A stretch of 64,000 bases of DNA, from positions 186,001 through 250,000 of the forward strand of contig JOAZ01000007.1 in assembly GCA_000720535.1 (NCBI GenBank). The letters run 5' to 3'. Source of the DNA: Streptomyces halstedii (GTDB lineage: Bacteria; Actinomycetota; Actinomycetes; Streptomycetales; Streptomycetaceae). The position numbers and the translations under genes are program-made. The notes below the pieces were generated by a model. That model worked only from the letters and a program-made list of their open reading frames with translations, searched no databases and was not told where the DNA came from. Of this stretch, positions 8,151 through 15,858 are shown piece by piece (the stretch's first letter is position 1; each line of letters begins with the position of its first letter).

Positions 8151-9521
8151 ATGAACTTCCTGGACAGGTCCCGCACCGTCGCACCCCCGGGCTGGAGCCG
8201 GTGGCTCGTACCACCCGCCGCGCTCGCCGTGCACCTCTCCATCGGTCAGGCCTACGCCTGGAGCGTCTTCAAACCCCCGCTCGAATCCGCCCTGGACCTC
8301 TCCGGCACCGCCAGCGCCCTCCCGTTCCAGCTGGGCATCGTCATGCTCGGCCTCTCCGCGGCCTTCGGCGGCACCCTCGTCGAGCGGAACGGCCCGCGCT
8401 GGGCGATGTTCGTCTCGCTCGTCTGCTTCTCGTCCGGCTTCCTCGTCGCGGCCCTCGGCGCCGCCACCGGCCAGTTCTGGCTCGTCGTCCTCGGCTACGG
8501 GTTCATCGGCGGCATCGGGCTCGGCATCGGCTACATCTCGCCGGTCTCCACCCTGATCAAGTGGTTCCCCGACCGCCCCGGCATGGCGACCGGCATCGCC
8601 ATCATGGGATTCGGCGGCGGAGCCCTCATCGCCTCCCCCTGGTCCACCGGCATGCTGGACGGCTTCGGCACCGACCGCTCCGGCATCGCCACCGCCTTCC
8701 TCGTGCACGGAGTCGTCTACGCGGCGTTCATGGCGCTCGGCGTCCTTCTCGTGCGGATACCGCCCGAGGGCTGGCTCCCCGCCGGATGGCAGCCGAAGCG
8801 GGAGACCCGCAGGCTCGTCACCACCGCCCAGGTCTCCGCCCGCAACGCCCTGCGCACCCCGCAGTTCTGGTGCCTGTGGGTGGTGCTCTGCATGAACGTC
8901 ACCGCGGGCATCGGCATCCTGGAGAAGGCCGCCCCGATGATCACGGACTTCTTCGGCGAGACCTCCGTACCGGTCAGCACCTCCGCCGCCGCGGGCTTCG
9001 TCGCCCTGCTCTCGCTCGCCAACATGGGCGGCCGGCTCCTGTGGTCCTCCACCTCGGACCTGATCGGCCGCAAGAACATGTACCGCGTCTACCTCGGCGC
9101 CGGGGCCCTGATGTACGTCGTGATCGCCCGGCTCGGCAACGACTCCAAGCCTCTCTTCGTCTGCTGCGCGCTGCTGATCCTGTCCTTCTACGGAGGCGGC
9201 TTCGCGACCGCGCCCGCCTACCTCAGGGACCTCTTCGGCACCTACCAGGTCGGCGCCATCCACGGCCGGCTCCTCACCGCGTGGTCCACCGCCGGTGTGC
9301 TCGGCCCGCTGATCGTCAACCGGGTCGCCGACGCGGGGGAGCGGGCCGGTCACAGCGGGCCCGGCCTCTACACGACGTCCCTCGTCGTGATGACCGTGCT
9401 GCTGGCCGTCGGTTTCGTCGCCAACGAATGCATCCGCCCGGTCCACGCCCGCTTCCACGAGACGCCGCGAGGCCACGAGGCACCGGAAGGAGGGACCGCC
9501 CGTGTCCACCAGGACTCGTAA
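8151..9521 (+). CDS. OFA-family MFS transporter (oxalate/formate antiporter-like)
   Basis: A 456-residue, 12-helix major facilitator. The start AALAVHLSIGQAYAWSVFKPPLE is the recognised opening helix of the OFA family, and GGIGLGIGYISPVSTLIKWFPDRPGMATGIA is its signature loop. OxlT exchanges oxalate for formate, but most actinobacterial members have unknown substrates, likely small monocarboxylates. The stop overlaps the start of a 38-residue gene that belongs with it. Expression is probably leaderless (see the promoter entry). Confidence 0.88.
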   Translation: MNFLDRSRTVAPPGWSRWLVPPAALAVHLSIGQAYAWSVFKPPLESALDLSGTASALPFQLGIVMLGLSAAFGGTLVERNGPRWAMFVSLVCFSSGFLVAALGAATGQFWLVVLGYGFIGGIGLGIGYISPVSTLIKWFPDRPGMATGIAIMGFGGGALIASPWSTGMLDGFGTDRSGIATAFLVHGVVYAAFMALGVLLVRIPPEGWLPAGWQPKRETRRLVTTAQVSARNALRTPQFWCLWVVLCMNVTAGIGILEKAAPMITDFFGETSVPVSTSAAAGFVALLSLANMGGRLLWSSTSDLIGRKNMYRVYLGAGALMYVVIARLGNDSKPLFVCCALLILSFYGGGFATAPAYLRDLFGTYQVGAIHGRLLTAWSTAGVLGPLIVNRVADAGERAGHSGPGLYTTSLVVMTVLLAVGFVANECIRPVHARFHETPRGHEAPEGGTARVHQDS

Positions 9522-9618
9522 GCCGCTCATGGCGTTCGTCTGGCTCTGGGTCGCCGTACCGTTCGCCTACGGCCTGTACGAACTCGTCCGCAAGGCCACC
9601 CAGCTCTTCACCGGCTGA
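9502..9618 (+). CDS. MFS transporter small subunit (38 aa)
   Basis: GTG at 9502 lies inside the last codons of the transporter gene, with an excellent ribosome site AAGGAGGGA at 9487-9495. The product starts basic (STRTRK), has one aromatic-rich membrane helix (FVWLWVAVPFAYGLYELV) and ends LFTG. From memory, databases hold a family of such one-helix partners found only after OFA transporter genes. The 20-bp overlap implies translational coupling and roughly equal expression. It most likely packs against the 12-helix protein, though this is inferred from position. Confidence 0.8.
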   Translation: MSTRTRKPLMAFVWLWVAVPFAYGLYELVRKATQLFTG

Positions 9619-9643
9619 CCCGCCCCCGTCCGCGCACACACGA

Positions 9644-9676
9644 CGAAGCCCCGGTCATGACATGACCGGGGCTTCG
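9644..9676. terminator. Bidirectional terminator between transporter and tRNA cluster
   Basis: A perfect palindrome of 16 base pairs around the single base 9660 (9644-9659 with 9661-9676), carrying AAGCCCC/GGGGCTT arms. It serves the transporter operon from the left and the minus-strand tRNA operon from the right. Confidence 0.8.
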
Positions 9677-9684
9677 GACGGTGG

Positions 9685-9756
9685 TGCGCGATACTGGGAT
9701 TGAACCAGTGACCTCTTCCGTGTCAGGGAAGCGCTCTCCCGCTGAGCTAATCGCGC
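9685..9756 (-). tRNA. tRNA-Val(GAC), copy 3 of cluster
   Basis: 72 nt. Acceptor GCGCGAT/ATCGCGC, anticodon stem CTTCC/GGAAG with loop CTGACAC (anticodon GAC), and T-arm CTGGTTCAATCCCAG. The 3' CCA is encoded in the DNA (9682-9684). It is last in the minus-strand cluster and sits next to the terminator. Confidence 0.97.
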
Positions 9757-9778
9757 AGGTGAACCTGCGTGAACCGCG

Positions 9779-9850
9779 TGCGCGATACTGGGATTGAACC
9801 AGTGACCTCTTCCGTGTCAGGGAAGCGCTCTCCCGCTGAGCTAATCGCGC
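9779..9850 (-). tRNA. tRNA-Val(GAC), copy 2 of cluster
   Basis: Identical in its 72 mature bases to the copy at 9685-9756, with anticodon GAC. CCA is not encoded. The 22-nt spacer to the next copy is too short for a separate promoter, so it is co-transcribed. Confidence 0.97.
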
Positions 9851-9884
9851 GGGGATCCTTGCGGACCAGATCCTTCCGGATCAG

Positions 9885-9956
9885 TGGACGATACTGGGAT
9901 TGAACCAGTGACCTCTTCCGTGTCAGGGAAGCGCTCTCCCGCTGAGCTAATCGTCC
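9885..9956 (-). tRNA. tRNA-Val(GAC), variant acceptor stem
   Basis: Same body as the two neighbours, but the acceptor stem is GGACGAT/ATCGTCC: pairs 2-71 and 3-70 differ with both strands changed, so pairing is kept. Anticodon GAC. CCA is not encoded. Confidence 0.97.
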
Positions 9957-9960
9957 TTGG

Positions 9961-10031
9961 AGGTGGAGACGGGATTTGAACCCGTGTAGACGGCTTTGCA
10001 GGCCGTTGCCTCGCCTCTCGGCCACTCCACC
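9961..10031 (-). tRNA. tRNA-Cys(GCA)
   Basis: 71 nt. Acceptor GGTGGAG/CTCCACC with discriminator U73 as expected for Cys; anticodon loop CTGCAAA (GCA). CCA is encoded (9958-9960). Only four bases separate it from the Val copy downstream. Confidence 0.96.
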
Positions 10032-10068
10032 AGGGATGGGGGCTCGGGAAGATCCCCCATCTTCTGCG

Positions 10069-10141
10069 AGCGGACGACCAGGTTCGAACTGGCGACCTCA
10101 ACCTTGGCAAGGTTGCGCTCTACCAACTGAGCTACGTCCGC
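10069..10141 (-). tRNA. tRNA-Gly(GCC)
   Basis: 73 nt. Acceptor GCGGACG/CGTCCGC, discriminator U73, anticodon loop TTGCCAA (GCC). It is the first gene of the minus-strand Gly-Cys-Val-Val-Val cluster, and the promoter should lie between 10142 and about 10200. CCA is not encoded. Confidence 0.97.
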
Positions 10142-10308
10142 TTGTCTTTCCCGGTCCGCTTGCGCGTCCCGGCGACGTGATGAACTCTAGCGGATTCCCG
10201 GGCCAGCACAAAAACGCGTTTGTGCAGCGTGCTGCGCCGCCGTCGCCCCGCCGCAGGTCACCCGCCGCCCGCGCCGGCCGGCCGGAGGGCCGTCCTACAC
10301 TCGTCCAC

Positions 10309-11385
10309 GTGCACGACCACGCCCCCCTGGCCCGCTTCGGCGGCCTCGTCGCCTCCGGTCTGAAGGACGTCACCAGCGACCCCGCCGCCCTCGAATCGTC
10401 CGGCTTCTGGGCCGTGTGCGCCGACTTCGAAGGCCGTCTGACCTGCGCGCGCTTCGCCACCGTACGGACCGAGCCGGTACCGCCGCCGGTCCCCGGCGCC
10501 TGGCGCGGACCGGCCCCCCGGGACTGGACCTCATCACTGGACGAGGACGCCTACACGGCGGGTGTGCGGCGGATCCGTGAACACATCGCGGCCGGCGAGG
10601 TCTACCAGGCCAACCTCTGCCGCGTCCTGACCGCGCCGCTGCCCGACCCGGCCGCCGACGTGGACGCCCTCACCGCCCTGCTCGCCCGCGGCAACCCCGC
10701 CCCGTACGCCGGAACGATCCGGCTGCCCGCGCACGGTGTGGAGGTCGCCACCGCGTCCCCCGAACTCTTCCTCCGGCGTGACGGCCGCACCGTGGAGTCC
10801 GGGCCGATCAAGGGCACCGGGCGGACCGAGGGCGACCTGCTGGAGAAGGACCACGCGGAGAACGTGATGATCGTGGACCTCGTCCGCAACGACCTCGGCC
10901 GCGTCTGCGCGACCGGCAGCGTCACCGTCCCCGACCTCTGCGTGGTGGAGAAGCACCCCGGGCTCGTCCACCTCGTCTCCACGGTCCGGGGGCGGCTCGC
11001 GGACGGCGCCGGATGGCCCGGACTGCTCGGTGCCGCCTTCCCGCCCGGCTCCGTGACCGGCGCCCCCAAGTCCAGCGCGCTGCGCGTCATCCGCGCCCTG
11101 GAGACCGCGCCGCGCGGCCCCTACTGCGGAGGCGTCGGGTGGGTGGACGCCGACCGGGGCACCGCCTCGCTGGCCGTCGGCATACGGACCTTCTGGATCG
11201 ACCGCGCCGGACCCGCGCCCCTGCTCCGCTTCGGTACCGGCGCCGGCATCACCTGGGGGTCCGACCCGGGGCGCGAATGGGCGGAGACCGAACTCAAGGC
11301 GTCCCGCCTGCTGGCTGTAGCGTCGGGCGCGTACGACCCCGTCACCTGCGGGGACGACGCGGACACGGGAAGGACCGGCGCATGA
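10309..11385 (+). CDS. pabB: Aminodeoxychorismate synthase component I
   Basis: A 358-residue chorismate-binding enzyme. Visible motifs are GEVYQANLCR, ESGPIKGTGRTEGD, ENVMIVDLVRNDLGR, PPGSVTGAPK and GIRTFW. The Lys in PIKGT is the form found in PabB rather than the PIAGT of anthranilate synthase, so I prefer para-aminobenzoate (folate) synthesis. The amidotransferase partner PabA is not in the window. The frame is open upstream through the tRNA genes, but GTG 10309 follows TACACT (10296-10301) by seven bases, suggesting a leaderless start there. It overlaps the next gene by ATGA. Confidence 0.85.
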   Translation: MHDHAPLARFGGLVASGLKDVTSDPAALESSGFWAVCADFEGRLTCARFATVRTEPVPPPVPGAWRGPAPRDWTSSLDEDAYTAGVRRIREHIAAGEVYQANLCRVLTAPLPDPAADVDALTALLARGNPAPYAGTIRLPAHGVEVATASPELFLRRDGRTVESGPIKGTGRTEGDLLEKDHAENVMIVDLVRNDLGRVCATGSVTVPDLCVVEKHPGLVHLVSTVRGRLADGAGWPGLLGAAFPPGSVTGAPKSSALRVIRALETAPRGPYCGGVGWVDADRGTASLAVGIRTFWIDRAGPAPLLRFGTGAGITWGSDPGREWAETELKASRLLAVASGAYDPVTCGDDADTGRTGA

Positions 11386-12203
11386 GGATTTGGGTCGACG
11401 GCGGACTGCGGGACGCCGATGACGCACGGGTGTCCGTGCTCGACCACGGACTCACCGTGGGGGACGGCGTCTTCGAGACGGTCAAGATCACCCGGGGCCG
11501 CCCCTTCGCCCTCACCCGGCACCTGGACCGGCTGACCCGCTCCGCACGCGGTCTGGGCCTGCCCGACCCCGACACGGACGAGGTCCGCCGCGCGGTGGCC
11601 GCCGTCGTCGAGGCCAACCCCGTGCCCCTCGCCCGGCTGCGGATCACCTACACCGGAGGTCTCTCCCCGCTCGGATCCGACCGGGGCGACGCGGGCCCCG
11701 GCCTGTTCGTCGCCCTGGGCGAGGCCGCACGCCGCCCCGACAGCACGGCGGTGATCACTGTCCCCTGGACCCGCAACGAGCGCGGCGCGCTGACCGGCCT
11801 CAAGACCACCTCCTACGCCGAGAACGTCGTCGCCCTGGCCCGCGCCCACGAGCGGGGGGCCACCGAGGCGCTGTTCCCCAACACCGCCGGGCGGCTCTGC
11901 GAGGGCACCGGCTCCAACGTCTTCGTCGTCCTCGACGGGGAGCTCCACACACCCCCGGTCTCCTCCGGCTGCCTCGCCGGCATCACCCGCGCCCTGGTCG
12001 CCGGCTGGACCGGGGCCAGGGAGACCGACCTCCCGCAGGACGTCCTGGAACGGGCCGACGAGATCTTCCTGACCTCCACGCTCCGCGACGTCCAGGCCGT
12101 CCACGCGGTCGACGGGCGCGCGGTCCCGGGCGCCCCCGGGCCCGTCACGGCGAAGGCCATGCGGATCTTCGACGAGCGCGCGGCGGACGATCTCGACCCC
12201 TGA
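11382..12203 (+). CDS. pabC: Class IV aminotransferase fold enzyme, probable aminodeoxychorismate lyase
   Basis: A 273-residue PLP enzyme. It opens IWVDGGL..DADDARVSVLDHGLTVGDGVFET, the class IV hallmark; the PLP lysine is in LKTTSYAEN (Lys about 141), followed by EALFPNTAGRLCEGTGSNVFVV and SGCLAGITR. ATGA overlap with pabB indicates translational coupling and supports the PabC role: releasing pyruvate from aminodeoxychorismate to give p-aminobenzoate. A branched-chain or D-amino-acid aminotransferase is the alternative from sequence alone. Confidence 0.82.
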   Translation: MRIWVDGGLRDADDARVSVLDHGLTVGDGVFETVKITRGRPFALTRHLDRLTRSARGLGLPDPDTDEVRRAVAAVVEANPVPLARLRITYTGGLSPLGSDRGDAGPGLFVALGEAARRPDSTAVITVPWTRNERGALTGLKTTSYAENVVALARAHERGATEALFPNTAGRLCEGTGSNVFVVLDGELHTPPVSSGCLAGITRALVAGWTGARETDLPQDVLERADEIFLTSTLRDVQAVHAVDGRAVPGAPGPVTAKAMRIFDERAADDLDP

Positions 12204-12252
12204 AATCGGAAAACCGGATGACGGGCGGCCGTCCGGCGGATAGAAAGCCCTG

Positions 12253-13092
12253 ATGACCACCACACTCCGGCCGACCGGGCCGATCGAAGAAGGCACCGAC
12301 GGCACGCGCGTACGCACGTACGACGTGTGCGACAACGGGCGTCCCGTCGGCGCCGTCGAGATCGGCACCGACCCGCGCTTCGGCCCCTCGGCGGCCGTAC
12401 TGCGCCGCCTGCGGATCGACGAGCCGGACCGCAGGCGGGGCCGGGGCACGATCGCCGCGCTCGCCGCCGAGGAGGTGCTGCGCGGCTGGGGCTGCACCCA
12501 GGTCCGCCTGGTGGCGCTCGCCGACGACCCCGGCGCGCGGGGGTTCGCCACCGCGCTCGGCTACACCGCGCGCAGCCGGAACATGGTCAAGGACCTCGGG
12601 GAACCCGCCCCCGCACTGCCCGGGGATCTCGTCGGACGCCCCATGACCGAGGGGGAGTTCGACGTCTGGAGGAGCACCGCCGTGGAGACGTACGCGCGGG
12701 AGTGGACGGAGCGCGGCGTCCCCGAGGACCAGGCCCGCCACAAGTCGGAGACCGACCACGCCGCGCATCTGCCGGACGGCCTGGCCACCGAGGGCATGAG
12801 CTTCGACGTCCTGGCCCGGGGGGACGACGTCATCGGCCACGTCTGGGTGGCACGCCACAGCGACCCGCCGGGCGCCGAGCCGATCGGCTACGTCTTCGAC
12901 GTCGAGGTGCGCGAGGACCAACGCGGGCACGGGTACGGCCGCGCGCTGATGCACCGGGCCGAGCAGCTCACCCGCGACCAGGGCCTGGACCGGCTGGGCC
13001 TGCACGTCTTCGAGACCAACACCCCCGCGCTGCGGCTGTACGAGTCGCTCGGCTACGCCACGACGCAGTACAACCTGGCCAAGGCCCTGTGA
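12253..13092 (+). CDS. Tandem GNAT acetyltransferase
   Basis: 279 residues with two GNAT modules. The first (about 1-115) has RRRGRGTIAALAAEEVLRGWG and ends GFATALGYT; the second (about 130-279) has the canonical acetyl-CoA loop QRGHGYGRALM and NTPALRLYESLGY. The first loop is less standard and may be non-catalytic or regulatory. The substrate is not known. It faces the DsbA-like gene, with a strong hairpin between them. Confidence 0.83.
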   Translation: MTTTLRPTGPIEEGTDGTRVRTYDVCDNGRPVGAVEIGTDPRFGPSAAVLRRLRIDEPDRRRGRGTIAALAAEEVLRGWGCTQVRLVALADDPGARGFATALGYTARSRNMVKDLGEPAPALPGDLVGRPMTEGEFDVWRSTAVETYAREWTERGVPEDQARHKSETDHAAHLPDGLATEGMSFDVLARGDDVIGHVWVARHSDPPGAEPIGYVFDVEVREDQRGHGYGRALMHRAEQLTRDQGLDRLGLHVFETNTPALRLYESLGYATTQYNLAKAL

Positions 13093-13179
13093 CGGCCGAC
13101 CGGGGGGACGGCCCGGCCGGGGGCACGGTGGCCGGAGGCCGCGCCGACCAGGGGTGACCGGCGGCCACGCCGGGTGACG

Positions 13180-13213
13180 GCCCGGGGCCGGGGGCTCACC
13201 CCCGGCCCCGGGC
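13180..13213. terminator. Bidirectional terminator
   Basis: A 15-bp perfect G/C hairpin (13180-13194 with 13199-13213) with a CTCA loop, between the converging GNAT and DsbA-like genes. Confidence 0.75.
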
Positions 13214-13221
13214 GCTCCTCC

Positions 13222-13737
13222 TCAGCCCCGGCCGGCCAGCAGCCGGTCGGCGATCTCCTCGATCCGCTCCCGCAGCCCCTCCTGGCTCTTCCCACCGTCC
13301 AGCCGCTCGTCACCGATCACATACGTCGGTGTGCCGGTGACGCCGATCGCCTTCCCCTCGGCATGGTCCGCGTCCACGATCAGCAGGTGCCGCCCGTCGA
13401 TCAGGGCCGTGTCGAACTCCTCGGCGTCCAGCCCCAGTTCCCGGGCCACGTCGAGCAGCACCGGCTCACCGTCGCGCCCGAGACCGTCGGTGCGCCCGAG
13501 CAGGGCCTCGACGTACGGCCACCCCTGGCCCTGGACGGCGGCCTCCTCGGCGGCCTGCGCCGCGGCGTAGGCGTGCTTGTGCTTGTCCAGCGGGAAGTGG
13601 CGCAGCCGGACCTCCAGCCGGCCGTCGTAGCGGGCGCGCAGGGCGTGGACGTCGGAGAGGGCCAGATGGCAGTCGGGGCATTCGAGGTCGCACCAGACGT
13701 CGAGGACGACCGGTGCCGCGGAGGTGGAATCGCTCAT
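13222..13737 (-). CDS. DsbA/FrnE-family thioredoxin-fold protein
   Basis: A 171-residue protein with the redox motif CPDC at 20-23 in the FrnE-like context VWCDLECPDCHLA, an all-alpha insertion, and the cis-Pro loop GVTGTPTYVIGDERLDG. There is no signal peptide, so it acts in the cytoplasm. FrnE-type proteins are oxidoreductases or isomerases, and the substrate here is unknown. The start is the ATG at 13737; the frame runs open upstream through the neighbouring gene, but only as a shadow. Confidence 0.85.
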   Translation of the reverse strand: MSDSTSAAPVVLDVWCDLECPDCHLALSDVHALRARYDGRLEVRLRHFPLDKHKHAYAAAQAAEEAAVQGQGWPYVEALLGRTDGLGRDGEPVLLDVARELGLDAEEFDTALIDGRHLLIVDADHAEGKAIGVTGTPTYVIGDERLDGGKSQEGLRERIEEIADRLLAGRG

Positions 13738-13760
13738 GCGGCCAGTCTTCCAGGCCGCGC

Positions 13761-13829
13761 GACGGTTCCGGAACCCGGACCGTGACGGTTCCCGGACCCG
13801 GACCGCGACGGTTCCCGCACCCGCCCCGA
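13761..13829. repeat. 23-bp tandem repeat, about three copies
   Basis: Units 13761-13783 and 13784-13806 differ at two bases; a third, decayed unit is at 13807-13829. All begin GACGGTTCC. They fill the space between the divergent DsbA-like gene and the membrane gene at 13981, 24 bases upstream of the DsbA-like start, so they may lie in its promoter. Confidence 0.75.
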
Positions 13830-13980
13830 CCTGGGCAGGAGGGCCGGCCGGGAGGGCGGCCCGGCAGTCCTCAGGGAGGAGCGGAGCCCTGAGAAGTCCC
13901 TGATCTGGGGCCGGGACGTGGCCCCGAGGGGGCAAACCGGTGCACGATGGAAGGGACGTTCCCGATGCGCTGGAGGCCTG

Positions 13981-14439
13981 ATGCTTGCCGAGACCATCTG
14001 TTCCGCGGTGTCGGCGGCCGGCCTGGGCATCGCCGCGATCACCGCGTACCGCAGGCGTTTCCTCACGGCGACCCGGATCGCCGCCTACTCGCTGGTGCCG
14101 GTCGGACTGGTGATGACCGGTGTCGTCGCCTGGGTCTCCGGCATCGTCTTCAAGCCGACCGTGTGGGCGGGCTTCGGGCTGCTGGCGATCGCCTGGCTGC
14201 TGTTCATGACGACCCGTGCCGTCGAACGCAGAGGCGGCACCACCCGCGAGGAGCGCAAGGCCGCGCGGGCGGCCTCCTCGGAGACGGCCGTCGCCCCGGG
14301 CTCCTCGTCCCCCGCCCTCACGCGCGGGAACCCGGCGGCGGACACCCGGCAACGGGGTGCGGCCAGGAAGAAGGAGACCGCGGCGGGCGGGGAGGACTTC
14401 AGCGACATCGAGGCGATCCTCAAGAAGCACGGCATCTGA
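13981..14439 (+). CDS. Conserved small membrane protein
   Basis: 152 residues from ATG 13981, four bases after the ribosome site CTGGAGG. Three hydrophobic stretches fill residues 1-85 (ICSAVSAAGLGIAAI, LVPVGLVMTGVVAW, GFGLLAIAWLLF); then comes a charged cytoplasmic tail ending SDIEAILKKHGI. The ending is a pattern I associate with a conserved Streptomyces family, which is sometimes mislabelled cellulose synthase. No enzymatic motif is present. Function unknown. Confidence 0.75.
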   Translation: MLAETICSAVSAAGLGIAAITAYRRRFLTATRIAAYSLVPVGLVMTGVVAWVSGIVFKPTVWAGFGLLAIAWLLFMTTRAVERRGGTTREERKAARAASSETAVAPGSSSPALTRGNPAADTRQRGAARKKETAAGGEDFSDIEAILKKHGI

Positions 14440-14719
14440 CACGGCCCACCGGCTCCTGGAGGCGGCCCGCGCCGCTTCAGGGCGGCCGGGCTGCCGTCCG
14501 GCGCCACCGCGGTGTGGTGCTCCGCCCCGGACCGGTCGTCGGCGCCTCCGGCGCCGCCCCGCGAGGGCCGGGCATCTCACCCTTTGACCAACCGGCCGGA
14601 AACATGATCGACTTCCCGACGCCGGAGCGAATCCACACCGCCTGGAGAGAGTGAACTCACCGCCCACGGACCGATGTTGGCCATGAGTAGGGGGCTGCCT
14701 GCGTCATGATCGTTCCGAG

Positions 14720-14875
14720 ATGGTGGACACATTCCGGGGCGAGGCCCCCGCACCCCCTGCCGAAGAGCCGCGCGGCTGCCTCTTCGCGCTGTCCCAGCCG
14801 CCGCTGATGATCTTCCTCACGGTGGTCGGAAGCCTGCTGCTGATGGCCGCGCTGCACGACCTCTTCCTGCTGTGA
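14720..14875 (+). CDS. Tiny membrane protein (51 aa), unknown function
   Basis: ATG 14720 opens an acidic, Pro-rich head (GEAPAPPAEEPRG), a single Cys at 20 and one long hydrophobic helix (LMIFLTVVGSLLLMAAL), ending HDLFLL. The composition is that of a real tail-anchored protein. There is no strong ribosome site, so the start is uncertain. It sits alone between the membrane gene and the CGNR gene, facing the latter. Confidence 0.5.
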   Translation: MVDTFRGEAPAPPAEEPRGCLFALSQPPLMIFLTVVGSLLLMAALHDLFLL

Positions 14876-14959
14876 GCGGGCGGGGCGCGTGGGGACCCGC
14901 GGGTCCCCGCCGTGAACGGGCGTGCGAGGGCCTGCGGGCACGCGGGCCCGGTACCGCGG

Positions 14960-15517
14960 TCAGCGCGCCGCCTCCCGGCGGCGGGCCCGGTACGCGGCGA
15001 CGTGGAGCCGGTTGCCGCAGGTGCGGCTGGAGCAGTAGCGGCGCGAACGGTTCCGGGAGAGGTCGACGAACGCGTGCCGGCAGTCCGGGGCCTCGCAGCG
15101 CCGCAGCCTCTCCTGCTCGCCCGCCACGACGATGAAGGCCAGTGCCATGCCGCAGTCCGCCGCGAGGTGGTCCGCGAGCGAGGCGTCCGGCGCGAAGTAG
15201 TGCACGTGCCAGTCGTATCCGTCATGGTTCGTGAGCTGCGGCGTGGTGCCCGCGGCGGCCACGAGCCGGTTGACCAGCGCGGCGGCGACGGGGGCGTCCG
15301 CCGCGGCGAATATCTCCGCGAACCGGGCGCGCACCTCGTGCACGGCGTGCAGGTCCTTCCCGGTGAGCACGCCGACGCCGCTGATGTGGTGCCGCTCGGC
15401 GAAGGCGTGGAGCGCCCCGGTGTCCGGGAGGCCGTCGCCGTGCTCGCCCTCCGGTGCCGTGTTCACCAGCTCCACCACCGTGTCGAGGGCGATCCGGGTG
15501 TCGTGTGGGATCAGCAC
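14960..15517 (-). CDS. CGNR zinc-finger (ABATE-domain) regulator
   Basis: A 185-residue protein. The N-terminal two thirds are the ABATE-type domain, thought to sense stress or a ligand; the C-terminus is the CGNR finger with Cys at 141, 146, 162 and 167 (CEAPDC and CSSRTCGNR) and a basic helix after it that should bind DNA. The ATG at 15517 has an AGGGAG ribosome site, and a TAGAGT -10 candidate lies on this strand at 15571-15566. The target genes are unknown. Confidence 0.88.
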   Translation of the reverse strand: MLIPHDTRIALDTVVELVNTAPEGEHGDGLPDTGALHAFAERHHISGVGVLTGKDLHAVHEVRARFAEIFAAADAPVAAALVNRLVAAAGTTPQLTNHDGYDWHVHYFAPDASLADHLAADCGMALAFIVVAGEQERLRRCEAPDCRHAFVDLSRNRSRRYCSSRTCGNRLHVAAYRARRREAAR

Positions 15518-15858
15518 GCTTCGCTCCCTGGCCTCCGGCGGGCGGGCGCCCGCCGATGGCGGATGACTCTACTGGCTCACCGGAGCCCCTCACGGCCCGG
15601 TGCGGGCCCGGTGGCGGCGTGGCGGCCAAACTCCGTCCGGAAAGCGCCGCCGGCCCTCCAGCTGCCCGTGAGGGCCGTCCAGGCGGGCCGTCCGGGTGGG
15701 ACGGGGCGGGCGGGACGGGGCGGGCGGCGCCCCGGACACGCACCGGTGCCGTCGCCGCGGTGGCTTCCGCGGCGACGGCACCGGTGTCCGCCGTATGAGG
15801 TTGTCCGCGCGACGCCGTCTCCCCGAGTCGGACGGCGTCCCGCAGCTCTCGGCCTGGC
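15518..15858. other. 341-bp gene-free stretch
   Basis: It carries the CGNR promoter region on the left and the ssgB terminator hairpin on the right. The middle is G/C-rich, with GGGACGGGGCGGGC-like runs and no gene I can support. Confidence 0.6.
15741..15786 (-). terminator. Terminator downstream of ssgB
   Basis: A 20-bp perfect stem (15741-15760 with 15767-15786) with a 6-nt TGGCTT loop, 72 bases beyond the ssgB stop. It is among the strongest hairpins in the window. Confidence 0.78.

Noticed and set aside
9685-10141. Tandem tRNA repeats as a CRISPR-like array or integration site
   Set aside because: The repeats are complete tRNA genes with cloverleaf pairing, and there is no integrase or att duplication nearby.
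9976-11385. Upstream extension of pabB to 9976
   Set aside because: The extension passes through the tRNA-Cys and tRNA-Gly genes; GTG 10309 has a -10-like TACACT at leaderless spacing.
14604-14654. A 16-residue frame from ATG 14604 with TTGACC upstream
   Set aside because: Too short, no ribosome site and no -10 at proper spacing after the TTGACC.
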